Under the pieces are notes generated by a model. That model ran no database searches. It was given only the letters and a program-made list of their open reading frames with translations, and was not told the origin of the DNA. The position numbers were made by a program, and so were the translations under genes. 64,000 bases of DNA from the NCBI GenBank assembly GCA_009929735.1, contig RZZU01000002.1:62001-126000 (forward strand). Direction: 5' to 3'. This document shows, piece after piece, positions 29,098-39,936 of the stretch (within the stretch, counting starts at the first letter, position 1; each line of letters opens with the position of its first letter). Source of the DNA: Clostridia bacterium. Lineage in GTDB: Bacteria > Bacillota > Clostridia > Lachnospirales > Anaerotignaceae.

Positions 29098-30972
29098 TTA
29101 TTTTATTTCTGAAATATAGTTTTTACCAATGAGCATATCATAGGTCATCAGCTCATGAAGCTTCTCCATTTGTTCCCGTTTGCTTTGATCAGAATTGGGC
29201 GAATAAAAGTTATAATACTTACTGATAATGGGGCAGGTATGGTACAAATCCAAGAGAAAATTCGTTTGAACACACTGGGGTGCGTCGATATAGTCTGCCA
29301 TAAGCGCAGGCAGCAGATAGGGAGAAACATATTCCTGATTCGCAAGGTATTCTCGACCGGTATCATAATTTGCAAACATCAGATAAGGAGTGGAGAACAT
29401 GGTATATTTTTCTTCCTCTGTCCATTCTGCCGCAGTTGCTGATGAAATGGTATTCGTGGTTGTGTATGGGTCAAAATCATCCCCCAGTGCAGGCAGATGA
29501 TCGCCATACCAAAGAACAACCGTAGGTTTTTCACGGCTCATGGCAAAATCATAAATTGCTTTTAAGGCACGGTCGGAATCATGAACACCGGCGGCGTAGT
29601 TTTCCAAGGTTACAAATTGCTGGGGTGTTAGGCTTTCTCCGCTCACTTTAATTACCCGATCCTTTTCATCAAATTTGTCTTGGTACATACTGTGGTTCTC
29701 CATGGTAATTGCCATAACAAATACCCCGACGTCGTGCGGCTGCTCCAGCTGATAGATGACTTCTTCGGCAATGGTTTCATCGGTAATATAGGGGCCGCTG
29801 TTCCAATGCTGTTCTGCATGGAGGTCATACTCACCAAGAAAATCATCAAAGCCCATAAGGGGATAGGCTTTATCACGGTCATAAAATGTTTTTTGATAGG
29901 TATGCAGACCAATTGCATCATAACCCAAATTTTTGTAGGTTCTGGGGTAGGAAAAAATTTTTCCTTTTAAATACTGTTGATAAGGGATATTGCCCGGTGG
30001 CAATGCACTGGTAGACATTCCTGTTAAAATTTCAAATTCAGGGCGAACGGTACCGCCGCCAAAGGTTGGAGAAACCATTTTTCCGCTTGGATTTGATTTT
30101 GCAATTTCTCTGAAGTTTTCCAGCGGGTCCCCAGAAAAGGTAATACCGTTTAAAACAGTGGGATCCCAAAAGGCTTCAGAAAGCACGACAACAATATCCG
30201 GATTTTGAAAGGTTTCGCCGCTTTGTTCATCAGGCAAATATTTTTCAAAAGCCTGCTGTATATAGCTTTTGCTGTAATTTTGTGGTTCAGTCATATTTAA
30301 AGAGCCAAAGTTCAGTGCAAAGGCCGTTAAAAAACCGTGCTTTGCATAAAGTTCGCTTTGATTACTGGATTCTTTTGAGGAGATACCGAGTGCAGGCGTA
30401 TAGATTTGCCGCACACTGTCGCTTTCGACCAGAAGACAAAGGAAAATCAAAAAAAGAGGGGAGGCTAATGCACGAAATCTCCATTTTATAGGGATGGAGG
30501 GTGCTGCAAAATAGAGAAAGATGCAATAAAATACGGTGCTGAACAGCATTTCCCAAACAGCATGGGGAATTACAATAGCCCCCAGAAACTCTGTAAAGCT
30601 CGAGGCATTTTTTGCCAAACAAATATCCCCTGGTAAAAAATGCACCTCTAAGATTGCAAATTTAAAATAATCAACCATAGATAAGCTGATAAAAATCAAA
30701 GCTGTAACGAAGGAAGCGATGGACAAATTTGGGATTATGGCGGCGAAAAAGAGAAAAGCAAGCCAAACCATGATAAGTCCGAAAAGAAAGGAGGTTGTAT
30801 GTTCCGTAATCAGAGCGTACAACAGCGCCGTACTGCCAAAGGACAAACCATTGGTGATTAACGTAATATAAAGTGGGAATAAAAATATGATGATCCATTT
30901 GATTATTTTCAAAGCCAAGTTTCGATTGAAAAAATTGGTGATTTCCTCTTTCATTTCACGAAAAGCATTCAT
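29098..30972 (-). CDS. LTA synthase-family membrane sulfatase/phosphoglycerol transferase
   Basis: Membrane enzyme of the LtaS type, which transfers phosphoglycerol (or a related group) from lipid to polymer outside the cell. The ATG at 30972 (MNAFREMKEEI) is chosen behind AGAGGATT; an upstream in-frame start would add 33 unlikely residues. 624 residues: five membrane helices in the first 200 or so, then an extracellular sulfatase-like domain with the metal glutamate in VVLSEAFWDPT, the nucleophile threonine in GGGTVRPEFE and metal ligands in WYGDHLPAL. Exact polymer unknown. Divergent from hemW. Confidence 0.88.
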   Translation of the reverse strand: MNAFREMKEEITNFFNRNLALKIIKWIIIFLFPLYITLITNGLSFGSTALLYALITEHTTSFLFGLIMVWLAFLFFAAIIPNLSIASFVTALIFISLSMVDYFKFAILEVHFLPGDICLAKNASSFTEFLGAIVIPHAVWEMLFSTVFYCIFLYFAAPSIPIKWRFRALASPLFLIFLCLLVESDSVRQIYTPALGISSKESSNQSELYAKHGFLTAFALNFGSLNMTEPQNYSKSYIQQAFEKYLPDEQSGETFQNPDIVVVLSEAFWDPTVLNGITFSGDPLENFREIAKSNPSGKMVSPTFGGGTVRPEFEILTGMSTSALPPGNIPYQQYLKGKIFSYPRTYKNLGYDAIGLHTYQKTFYDRDKAYPLMGFDDFLGEYDLHAEQHWNSGPYITDETIAEEVIYQLEQPHDVGVFVMAITMENHSMYQDKFDEKDRVIKVSGESLTPQQFVTLENYAAGVHDSDRALKAIYDFAMSREKPTVVLWYGDHLPALGDDFDPYTTTNTISSATAAEWTEEEKYTMFSTPYLMFANYDTGREYLANQEYVSPYLLPALMADYIDAPQCVQTNFLLDLYHTCPIISKYYNFYSPNSDQSKREQMEKLHELMTYDMLIGKNYISEIK

Positions 30973-31021
30973 AAATAAGAATCCTCTCATTTCATTAATT
31001 TGTTGTAAAATTTTAGAAGTT

Positions 31022-31071
31022 TTGATTATTACACAATTAAAAAGTATAACATAAAAAACCCTTTTTTTCAA
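31022..31071. promoter_or_regulatory. Overlapping divergent promoters between ltaS-like gene and hemW
   Basis: Leftward: TTGAAA (31066-31071) and TATACT (31043-31048) on the minus strand, 17-base spacing. Rightward: TTGATT (31022-31027) and TATAAC (31045-31050), 17-base spacing. The two -10 boxes overlap, so the polymerases would compete. Confidence 0.6.
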
Positions 31072-31112
31072 GGGCAGGCTATGCTATGATGTTACGAAAG
31101 AGAGGATGAGTT

Positions 31113-32258
31113 ATGATGAAAACCATGGGACTTTACGTCCATATTCCTTTTTGTAAAAAAAAATGCTACTATTGCGATTTTCCTTCTTATGGAAATATGG
31201 AAGGAAGATATGAAGAGTATGTTTGCGCTTTGGAGCGGGAAATTGAAAACAGAGGACGTTTTTGTGAAGATTGGCAGATCAGCTCTGTGTTTTTTGGCGG
31301 CGGTACGCCAACGGTGCTTTCAATAGAGCTGCTGCAACGTTTGATGACGAAGCTGAAGGAGTCTTTTTATATTGCAGAGAATGCTGAAATAACCATAGAG
31401 TCAAACCCCGGAACCATTGAGAAGGAAAAAGCAGATGCCTTATATAAAATGGGGTTTAACCGCTTGAGTATGGGCGTACAGGCTTGGCAAAACCGACTTT
31501 TAACTACACTGGGGCGCATTCATACCATAGAGGCGTTTCAAAATAATTATCAACTGGTGAGAGAAGCGGGGTTTGATAATATTAATGTGGACATTATGTT
31601 TGCCTTACCCACACAAACCCTTGCAGACTGGAAGGAAACCTTGGAAAGAATCACAAAATTGCATCCTGAGCATATATCTGCATATAGTTTAATTATTGAA
31701 GAAGGTACGCCTTTCTATGAAGCATTTCAAAAGGGTGAACTTTTGGAAACAGAGGAAGAGCTGGATCGAGAGATGTATCATTATGCCGTTTCTTTTTTAG
31801 CGGAGAAAGGCTATCGGCAATATGAGATTTCAAATTTTTCAAAAACTGGTCGGGAAAGCAGACATAATCAAATATACTGGCAGACGGAGCCTTATTTGGG
31901 TTTGGGATTGGGTGCGCATTCCTATTTTAATGGTAGTCGTTTTCATAATACCTATGAATTGGATCAATATATTTTGGCGTACGGGGAAATATATTTATTA
32001 GAGGAAGAAAAAGAAGCCGTTACAAAAAAGGCTGCCATGGAGGAGTTCATGTTTTTAGGGTTGCGCATGACAGAGGGCGTTTCGTTTGACTCGTTTTTTC
32101 AGCGTTTTGGAATTGAAATGACAGAGGTTTACGGAAAGGTTATTTCCCATTTTGTAAAAAGTGGTTTGCTGGCGCAGACAGACAAGGGCATAGCACTGAC
32201 AAGGAGAGGGATAGACCTAAGTAATCAGGTTTTTACGGAATTTTTATTTGATAAGTAA
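31113..32258 (+). CDS. hemW: Radical SAM heme chaperone HemW
   Basis: Radical-SAM protein formerly annotated as oxygen-independent coproporphyrinogen III oxidase; HemW proteins bind and hand over heme. 381 residues. The iron-sulfur motif is FCKKKCYYCDF near residues 12-22 (CxxxCxxC), then FFGGGTPTVL and ESNPGTIEKEK. The extra fourth cysteine region expected in true HemN is absent, favouring HemW. Two adjacent ATGs follow GAGAGGATGAG. Located just before hrcA, as in many Firmicutes. Confidence 0.92.
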   Translation: MMKTMGLYVHIPFCKKKCYYCDFPSYGNMEGRYEEYVCALEREIENRGRFCEDWQISSVFFGGGTPTVLSIELLQRLMTKLKESFYIAENAEITIESNPGTIEKEKADALYKMGFNRLSMGVQAWQNRLLTTLGRIHTIEAFQNNYQLVREAGFDNINVDIMFALPTQTLADWKETLERITKLHPEHISAYSLIIEEGTPFYEAFQKGELLETEEELDREMYHYAVSFLAEKGYRQYEISNFSKTGRESRHNQIYWQTEPYLGLGLGAHSYFNGSRFHNTYELDQYILAYGEIYLLEEEKEAVTKKAAMEEFMFLGLRMTEGVSFDSFFQRFGIEMTEVYGKVISHFVKSGLLAQTDKGIALTRRGIDLSNQVFTEFLFDK

Positions 32259-32316
32259 GAAGAAGATTTGTTTTTATTTTTATTTTGTAAAATTCAAAGA
32301 AAATTTATCATTTGCG

Positions 32317-32346
32317 CTTGACATCTAAGGTGTCAAGTGCTATCTT
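32317..32346 (+). promoter_or_regulatory. Promoter of the hrcA-dnaK operon
   Basis: TTGACA (32318-32323) and TATCTT (32341-32346), 17-base spacing. CTTGACA (32317-32323) and TGTCAAG (32331-32337) form an inverted repeat across the -35 box and spacer. Transcription would start near the beginning of the CIRCE operator. Confidence 0.75.
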
Positions 32347-32357
32347 ATGTATATAAA

Positions 32358-32384
32358 TTAGCACTCGTGCTAAGTGAGTGCTAA
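32358..32384. promoter_or_regulatory. CIRCE operator (HrcA-binding) before hrcA
   Basis: TTAGCACTC (32358-32366), nine spacer bases and GAGTGCTAA (32376-32384) match the CIRCE consensus exactly. HrcA bound here represses the operon until heat shock titrates GroEL. Confidence 0.95.
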
Positions 32385-32410
32385 CAACAAAATGGGAGGG
32401 GGCGGTTCAT

Positions 32411-33457
32411 TTGTCGCTGAATGACAGAAAAGTTCAAATTTTGCAAGCAATTATCAATGATTATATTGAAACGGCGGAACCGGTCGGCTCCAGAACCATT
32501 GCAAAAAAATATAACCTTGGCATCAGTTCCGCAACAATTCGCAATGAAATGAGCGATTTGGAGGAAATGGGGTTTATTATGCAGCCTCATGCATCCTCGG
32601 GGCGTATTCCTTCTGATTTGGGATACAGGCTTTATGTGGATCATCTGATGCAAAAGCGGGAGTTAAGCTTTGACGAACAAAAATATTTGCAAAGTGTCAT
32701 TTCCAGAGATATTAGCCAGATTGATTATCTGATGGAGGAAACGGCAAAGATTATTTCCGCTCTGACAAGTTATACGACTTTTATTTCAGAGCCCGTGGGG
32801 CAAAGGGCAAGGATAAAACAAATCCGTTTGCTGCCCTTGGATATGACTTCGGTGCTTCTGGTGATTGTTACGGAAGATAATTTTATGAAAAACCATGTAA
32901 TTAAGATGGGGACTGTCCCTGATGAAGATACAATTTTTGAAATCAGTATGTATTTAAACCGTGCATTCCAAGGATGCGCTTTACAGCAGATTGATCAAAC
33001 AATACTCAGCATTTTACAGTTGGAACTGGGTGAATACAAAGGATTGCTGAAGCCGATTCTTAATGCTTTGAAATCAACAATGGAAGCGGCTGAAAAGGTT
33101 CAACTGCATATGAGCGGAACAAAAAATATTTTGGCGTTCCCTGAATTTTCGGACATCAGCAAGGCAAAATCCTTATTCCAAACACTGGAAGAAAAGGATG
33201 TTCTTACTTCGATGCTGGAAGAGAGCAAATGCAATGATTTGCAGATTCTAATCGGCAGTGAAAATACTGTGCAAAGCATGAAGGATTGTAGTGTCATTAC
33301 GGCAACCTATAAGCTTAGCGATGATACGAGGGGGACAATTGGGATTGTGGGTCCCACAAGAATGGACTATTCCCAGGTTATTTCCGTATTAAACGGAATG
33401 GTGAAAAATATTGAAAAAGTGTTTAAAAATTTGACTGACAATAATAAAGACGGTTAG
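32411..33457 (+). CDS. hrcA: Heat-inducible transcription repressor HrcA
   Basis: Repressor of class I heat-shock genes. TTG 32411 is chosen as start because GGGAGGGGGCGG precedes it and the product LSLNDRKVQILQAIINDYI has the family opening; an in-frame GTG at 32378 lies inside CIRCE. 348 residues. N-terminal winged helix (SSATIRNEMSDLEEMGFI) followed by the conserved HASSGRIPSDLGYRLYVD. First gene of hrcA-grpE-dnaK-dnaJ. Confidence 0.95.
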   Translation: MSLNDRKVQILQAIINDYIETAEPVGSRTIAKKYNLGISSATIRNEMSDLEEMGFIMQPHASSGRIPSDLGYRLYVDHLMQKRELSFDEQKYLQSVISRDISQIDYLMEETAKIISALTSYTTFISEPVGQRARIKQIRLLPLDMTSVLLVIVTEDNFMKNHVIKMGTVPDEDTIFEISMYLNRAFQGCALQQIDQTILSILQLELGEYKGLLKPILNALKSTMEAAEKVQLHMSGTKNILAFPEFSDISKAKSLFQTLEEKDVLTSMLEESKCNDLQILIGSENTVQSMKDCSVITATYKLSDDTRGTIGIVGPTRMDYSQVISVLNGMVKNIEKVFKNLTDNNKDG

Positions 33458-33474
33458 AGAAAAGAGGGAAATAA

Positions 33475-34053
33475 GTGGAAGAAAATAAGGACAGAGAAGG
33501 AGCCTTGAACGAAGAGGCATTGACGAAAGAAATACTTGAAACCGTGGTGCAGCAAGAGCAAACAGAAGAAACGGTGGAAGGTGAAGTATTGGATGAAGCT
33601 GCTGAAAAAATTGCAAAGCTGGAGCAGCAGGCAGCCGAGAATTTTGACAAATACCAAAGGAGTTTGGCTGAATTTGATAACTTCCGCAAACGCACATCAA
33701 AAGAGAAAGCAACGATGTACGATGACGGTGTGAGAGATACCATAGAAAAACTTTTGATGGTGGTTGATAATTTAGAAAGAGCCGTTGCTGTGCAAGAAAG
33801 CAAGGTAGAGGAAAATGACGGTTTCTTTAAGGGTGTGCAAATGACCTTAAAGCAATTTCAGGAAGTGCTGCATGGCTTGGGTGTCGAAGAAATTAAAGCA
33901 CTGGGCGAGCAGTTTGACCCTAATTTTCACGCAGCAGTTGCCCATGAGGATGATAAGAACTATGGTGAAAATGAAATCATTCTGGAAATGTTAAAGGGCT
34001 ATAAATATAAAGACAAAGTAATTCGCCATAGTATGGTGAAAGTCGCTAACTAA
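33475..34053 (+). CDS. grpE: DnaK nucleotide exchange factor GrpE
   Basis: Exchange factor that releases ADP from DnaK. 192 residues from GTG 33475 behind GAGGGA. The acidic, low-complexity N-terminus (residues 1-45) is followed by a long coiled-coil helix with FDKYQRSLAEFDNFRKRTSKEK and the beta-wing domain with LGVEEIKALGEQFDPNFHAAV. It lies 17 bases after hrcA. Confidence 0.95.
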   Translation: MEENKDREGALNEEALTKEILETVVQQEQTEETVEGEVLDEAAEKIAKLEQQAAENFDKYQRSLAEFDNFRKRTSKEKATMYDDGVRDTIEKLLMVVDNLERAVAVQESKVEENDGFFKGVQMTLKQFQEVLHGLGVEEIKALGEQFDPNFHAAVAHEDDKNYGENEIILEMLKGYKYKDKVIRHSMVKVAN

Positions 34054-34077
34054 GAAAAAAATATTTATTTTTTATAG

Positions 34078-35922
<1,845 letters not shown>

Positions 35923-35942
35923 AATATAGTGGTTCGGCATGG

Positions 35943-35970
35943 CAAGGGCGGAGTATCCGCCCCTGCTTTT
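35943..35970 (+). terminator. Partial terminator or attenuator between dnaK and dnaJ
   Basis: GGGCGGA (35946-35952) and TCCGCCC (35956-35962) pair with a GTA loop; flanking GCA/TGC may extend the stem. CTTTT follows, a weak T-run. It would lower dnaJ relative to dnaK without fully separating them. Confidence 0.55.
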
Positions 35971-35997
35971 GCTATGAATAGACCATGAAGGAATAAG

Positions 35998-37167
35998 GTG
36001 GTGAGGAAGTTGCCAGATAAAAGAGATTATTATGAAATACTGGGGGTAAGTAAAAGCGCATCTGATACAGAGCTTAAAAAGGCTTACCGTAAGATGGCGA
36101 TAAAATACCATCCCGACCATAACCCCGATGATAAAGAAGCGGAAGCGAAATTTAAAGAAGTGAATGAAGCTTATGAGGTTTTGAGCGATTCTCAAAAAAG
36201 AGCACAATATGATCAGTTTGGGCATGCTGCTTTTGAGCAGGGCGGCGCAGGCGGCGGATATTATGGTCAGGGCTTTGACATGGGGGATTTGGGCGATATT
36301 TTCGGCAGTATGTTTGGTTTTGGCGGGTTTAGCGGCAGCAGTCGTAAAAGCGGACCAAGACGGGGGAATGATATCAATGTAAACATTCAGCTTGCTTTTG
36401 AAGAGGCAGCATTTGGCTGTACAAAGGAAATAGCTGTTTCTATTTTTGATGAATGTGAAACCTGTCATGGAACCGGGGCAAAGGCAGGCTCCCATGCGGA
36501 AAGCTGCCCCAGATGCAACGGCACAGGGCAGGAAAGATTTGTTCAGCAATCCATGTTTGGCGCTGTAACTTCTGTGCGTACTTGTAGCCAGTGTCACGGT
36601 ACGGGGAAGATTATAAAAGATCCTTGTACCACTTGTCATGGCACTGGCAAGGTGAAAAAAACCAAAAAGTATGAGGTGAATATCCCCAAGGGGATTGATA
36701 ACGGACAGACCATACGTCTGGCAAACAAAGGGGAAATTGGCGAGAACGGCGGCGGTTACGGCGATTTGCTGGTAACGGTTTATGTTCAGCCTGACCGTGT
36801 ATTTGTCAGAAAGGGTTTTGATGTATATTGCGATGTACCGATTACCTTTGTGCAGGCGGCTTTGGGTGGAGAAATTGTAATCAAAACCATTGACGGCGAG
36901 CAGAAGCATACAATAAAACCCGGAACACAGCCGGAAACGGTTGTAACGTTACGAGGCGTTGGTATCCCTAACCTGAGAAACCCCAAGGTTCGTGGAAATC
37001 AGATTGTGACCTTGAAGATAAAAATTCCTACGGATATGAGCGAAAGACAAAAGGATTTGCTACGTCAGTTCTTTAAGGAAGAAGAACCAAAAACGCAAGA
37101 AAATAAGAATGCGTCCGAAGATAAGAAATCTTTTTCAGAAAAAATGAAGGATTTGTTTAAGGAATAA
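35998..37167 (+). CDS. dnaJ: Co-chaperone DnaJ (Hsp40)
   Basis: Stimulates DnaK ATPase and delivers substrates. Start uncertain: GTG 35998 or 36001 follow GAAGGA, while TTG 36010 gives the family-like [13 protein letters not shown]; length is 385-389 residues. J domain with YHPDHN (HPD motif), a glycine/phenylalanine-rich stretch, four zinc-binding repeats ([32 protein letters not shown]) and the C-terminal substrate domains. Last gene of the hrcA operon. Confidence 0.97.
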   Translation: MVRKLPDKRDYYEILGVSKSASDTELKKAYRKMAIKYHPDHNPDDKEAEAKFKEVNEAYEVLSDSQKRAQYDQFGHAAFEQGGAGGGYYGQGFDMGDLGDIFGSMFGFGGFSGSSRKSGPRRGNDINVNIQLAFEEAAFGCTKEIAVSIFDECETCHGTGAKAGSHAESCPRCNGTGQERFVQQSMFGAVTSVRTCSQCHGTGKIIKDPCTTCHGTGKVKKTKKYEVNIPKGIDNGQTIRLANKGEIGENGGGYGDLLVTVYVQPDRVFVRKGFDVYCDVPITFVQAALGGEIVIKTIDGEQKHTIKPGTQPETVVTLRGVGIPNLRNPKVRGNQIVTLKIKIPTDMSERQKDLLRQFFKEEEPKTQENKNASEDKKSFSEKMKDLFKE

Positions 37168-37220
37168 GCATGGTTCATTGGCTTTGGCTTGCAAAACTGC
37201 TTAAAAAAAGCAGGTTATTG

Positions 37221-37251
37221 AAAGAGTGTCGAATTTTCCGACACTCTTTTT
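37221..37251 (+). terminator. Terminator of the hrcA-dnaJ operon
   Basis: AAAGAGTGTCG (37221-37231) and CGACACTCTTT (37239-37249) form an 11-bp perfect stem followed by TTTT. Confidence 0.92.
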
Positions 37252-37261
37252 AAATTAACAC

Positions 37262-37290
37262 TTGAAAAAAGCACTGGTGTATATTAAAAT
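37262..37290 (+). promoter_or_regulatory. Promoter of the cation transporter gene
   Basis: TTGAAA (37262-37267) and TAAAAT (37285-37290), 17-base spacing. Predicted transcript start near 37297, giving a leader of about 150 bases before the TTG start at 37449. Confidence 0.65.
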
Positions 37291-37296
37291 AATAAG

Positions 37297-37410
37297 ACTG
37301 ATCAGGCAATGGATTTTTTCATGTGGCCGGGAAAAAACAGCAGATAAACGTCTGTGGGACAGCAAATTGTTCCTATGGGCGTTTTTTATATTATTTTCTC
37401 GCCCATGATT
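37297..37410 (+). promoter_or_regulatory. Attenuator-type leader (candidate riboswitch) of a metal transporter
   Basis: The 13-bp stem AACGTCTGTGGGA with TTCCTATGGGCGTT (ending near 37385) is followed at once by TTTTTATATT, a plausible intrinsic terminator inside the leader. The 3' arm sequence ATGGGCG can instead pair perfectly with CGCCCAT (37400-37406), which would break that stem. The upstream segment from about 37310 holds GTGGCCGGGAAAAAACAGC and GGGACAGC. This is the layout of a ligand-controlled terminator before a metal exporter. It is reminiscent of czcD/NiCo leaders, but I cannot match the consensus by eye. Confidence 0.5.
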
Positions 37411-37448
37411 GGATAGAATACAATATGTTAAAAATTGGAGGTTTTATT

Positions 37449-38366
37449 TTGGAAGCCAAGAAAAGTAGAGTGATAGAGAATGAAAAGATTGTTATGGGTG
37501 TATCTGTAAAAACGATGATTGTGAATGTCCTTTTGTCTGTTGGTAAGGTGGCTGCGGGCTTCATTGCAAGCTCTGGGGCTATGATTTCCGATGGTATTCA
37601 TTCTGCATCGGATGTTCTCAGTACCATTGTTGTCATGATTGGTTATAAAATGTCTGCAAAGGATTCTGACGAACACCACCAGTATGGTCATGAGCGCATC
37701 GAATGTGTAGCGGCATTGTTGCTTGCGGGTATCCTATGTGCAACGGGTATTGTCATTGGCTATGAGGGGGTTCAAAAAATAATTCACGCTGATGAGTTGA
37801 ATTTGGCTATGCCTGGGATATTGGCTTTGATCGCAGCGATTATATCCATTGTGGTGAAGGAAGGAATGTATTGGTATACCAGAGCTGCTGCCAACAAGGT
37901 GCATTCGGGCGCATTAATGGCAGATGCTTGGCACCATCGTTCTGATGCGATGTCCTCCGTGGGCAGTATGGTCGGGATTATTGGCGCAAGACTGGGGTAT
38001 CCCATTTGTGATCCCTTGGCAAGCGTCATTATCTGTGTATTTATCGTAAAAGCGGCGTATGATATTTTTAAGGATGCAATTAATAAAATGCTGGATACAG
38101 CCTGTGACAATGAAACCGTAGAACATATGAGGGGCGTTATTTTATCGCAAGAGGGCGTAATGGGAATTGACCAAATACAAACACGTTTGTTTGGTACCAG
38201 AATTTATGTGGATGTGGAAATAGAGGCAAAGGGCGACATCGCATTATGCGAGGCACACACCATTGCAGAACGGGTGCATGAAGCCATTGAAAACAATTTT
38301 GAGGAAGTAAAGCATTGTATGGTGCACGTGAATCCAGTGGAGAATGATTTGACAGAATTGAAATGA
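37449..38366 (+). CDS. Cation diffusion facilitator family metal efflux protein
   Basis: Proton-coupled exporter of divalent metals (Zn, Co, Ni, Fe, Mn or Cd; which one is not decidable here). TTG 37449 follows TTGGAGG with a 7-base gap and gives 305 residues, normal for the family; an in-frame opening from 37323 would translate through the leader terminator and is rejected. Six membrane helices; metal-site motifs SDGIHSASD (helix 2) and DAWHHRSDAMSS (helix 5), a histidine-rich DEHHQYGHERIE loop and a cytosolic C-terminal domain. Confidence 0.92.
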   Translation: MEAKKSRVIENEKIVMGVSVKTMIVNVLLSVGKVAAGFIASSGAMISDGIHSASDVLSTIVVMIGYKMSAKDSDEHHQYGHERIECVAALLLAGILCATGIVIGYEGVQKIIHADELNLAMPGILALIAAIISIVVKEGMYWYTRAAANKVHSGALMADAWHHRSDAMSSVGSMVGIIGARLGYPICDPLASVIICVFIVKAAYDIFKDAINKMLDTACDNETVEHMRGVILSQEGVMGIDQIQTRLFGTRIYVDVEIEAKGDIALCEAHTIAERVHEAIENNFEEVKHCMVHVNPVENDLTELK

Positions 38367-38367
38367 A

Positions 38368-38403
38368 AAAAAGGACTATTTCAAGTTAGAGATAGTCCTT
38401 TTT
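38368..38403. terminator. Bidirectional terminator between convergent genes
   Basis: AAAAAGGACTAT (38368-38379) and ATAGTCCTTTTT (38392-38403) form a perfect stem with A/T runs on both sides, so it can stop the CDF transcript rightward and the MocR transcript leftward. Confidence 0.9.
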
Positions 38404-38405
38404 GT

Positions 38406-39818
38406 TTAAATAATCATTGTAAAATCTTTTGCTTTTCGCTCACTCTCCAAAAGGAGGCTTTTCAGCTGTTTCAGCCCATGCTCTAATTCTTCCTTTGTAT
38501 CCGTAGAAGTAAGGGCGATACGAAGAAATTGCTCGGTGGAAGGGGAGCCGACTAAAAAACGGGTTGAGTGAAAAAGGTGCAATCCCTTTTCCAAAGCAAG
38601 CTGTTCCATGGGTAAATCATAAAGAGCAGGGGGAAGCGGCAGCCAGCGTGAGAACGAAAAAGGGGTCGGGGAGCTGGACGGGAAATACTGCTCAAACATT
38701 AAATTTCGTTGAAAGGCTTCCTTTTGCTTTTTTGTAATAACCTCATGTGCAATTTCGTGATCAATCATATAAGCGGCGGTTTCTACGTTAATGGAGGAGG
38801 TTTTGACATTGATATTGAAAATACCCCGCGCAATTAAAGAAGAAAATCGGTGGGGCACAGCCATCATTGCCACACGTAACCCAGGACAAATTGCCTTTGA
38901 AAGGCTTGCAATATAACAGCCGTTTTGGGGGCATAATGCCGTAAGCGGTGTATAGTTCTGTGGAGATAGGAAGGCATAAATATCATCTTCAAGCAAGGTT
39001 AAGTGATGGTTTCTGATTACTTTTGCCAAGGCTTCTTTGCGGGGGGTATCCATAAAGGATGAGGTTGGGTTGCTGTAGGTGGGAACAAGATATACCCCCT
39101 GTATTCCTTGCAGTCGGCATTGCATTTCCAAATCCTCGGGGAGCATTCCTTTTTCATCGCCTTGAATCGGTACAAGCTTGATGTTGAGCATATTTGAAAG
39201 CTCAATAAAGTTGGAATAAGTGAAGCGGTCGGTGGCGATTTTATCTCCATGGTGGAAAAGTGTGATGAGAACAACGGCAAAAGCATTCTGTCCTCCTGTA
39301 GTAAAGAAAATATCCTCCGGATGGGGATGAAGTTCAAATGTAGAGAACCACTTTAGGGCAGAACTTTTTTGATAGGGTGTGCCAAATGGGGCACTATAAT
39401 CCAACAAAGAAGTTGCCGTACTTTTGGACAAAACTTTTTTAAGGGCATCCTCCGTATATTGGTTCATCAAATCCAAGGGCTTAATAATGCCCATTTCAAG
39501 GGCATCCGTATTGGTTTTTGTATCCTGTATTGAAATGGAGGTGCCAGCGTGAGGAGATACAAAGGTGCCTCTGCCAATGACTGCATAAAGAAACCCGTTG
39601 AGCTGACACAGCTTGAAGGCTTTCGTAACAGTGCTTAAATTTATATCCAAATAATCAGCTAGCTCCCTTTGGGGTGGCAGCTTTGTATGGGGTGGCAAAG
39701 AACCGCTTTTAATATCCTGCTCCAATAGCTTTGCCAAAGAAAGATACAAAGGCTGCGTTAATTTCGTCTTTTCGGGCTTCCAGGTCATTGGATAGTTTTC
39801 AAAAGAATTGACAGGCAT
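38406..39818 (-). CDS. MocR-type GntR regulator with aminotransferase domain
   Basis: 470 residues from the ATG at 39818 (MPVNSFENYPMTW) behind AAAAGGAGG; an upstream in-frame start at 39878 has no ribosome site. The N-terminal GntR winged helix (LPPQRELADYLDINLSTVTKAF, about residues 45-65) is followed by a fold-type I aminotransferase-like domain with the PLP lysine in ASLSKAICPGLRVAMM. Relatives (PdxR, GabR) sense PLP or amine-PLP adducts. It is divergent from a PhzF gene, with direct repeats in the shared promoter region, suggesting control of that gene. Confidence 0.9.
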   Translation of the reverse strand: MPVNSFENYPMTWKPEKTKLTQPLYLSLAKLLEQDIKSGSLPPHTKLPPQRELADYLDINLSTVTKAFKLCQLNGFLYAVIGRGTFVSPHAGTSISIQDTKTNTDALEMGIIKPLDLMNQYTEDALKKVLSKSTATSLLDYSAPFGTPYQKSSALKWFSTFELHPHPEDIFFTTGGQNAFAVVLITLFHHGDKIATDRFTYSNFIELSNMLNIKLVPIQGDEKGMLPEDLEMQCRLQGIQGVYLVPTYSNPTSSFMDTPRKEALAKVIRNHHLTLLEDDIYAFLSPQNYTPLTALCPQNGCYIASLSKAICPGLRVAMMAVPHRFSSLIARGIFNINVKTSSINVETAAYMIDHEIAHEVITKKQKEAFQRNLMFEQYFPSSSPTPFSFSRWLPLPPALYDLPMEQLALEKGLHLFHSTRFLVGSPSTEQFLRIALTSTDTKEELEHGLKQLKSLLLESERKAKDFTMII

Positions 39819-39842
39819 TGATGTTCCTCCTTTTTTGTATGT

Positions 39843-39886
39843 CATACAATTTATGGATTGAAGCCATACAATTTGCAACTTATAAT
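39843..39886. promoter_or_regulatory. Divergent promoter region with direct repeats (MocR operator candidate)
   Basis: CATACAATTT occurs twice, at 39843-39852 and 39865-39874, 22 bp apart centre to centre (two helical turns), as expected for MocR dimers. The rightward promoter TTGAAG (39858-39863) and TATAAT (39881-39886), 17-base spacing, encloses the second repeat. A leftward -35 TTGCAA (39873-39878) with an AT-rich -10 near 39850-39855 overlaps both. Confidence 0.65.
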
Positions 39887-39936
39887 TGGATTATAGATAA
39901 ATTTTATTTTGTTGACAAGGGAAGGAGCGATTTTTA

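Noticed and set aside
37297..37448. Firm call of a NiCo (czcD) riboswitch
   Set aside because: Only one GGGACAG-like motif is visible and the four-helix junction could not be confirmed by eye; kept as a candidate only.
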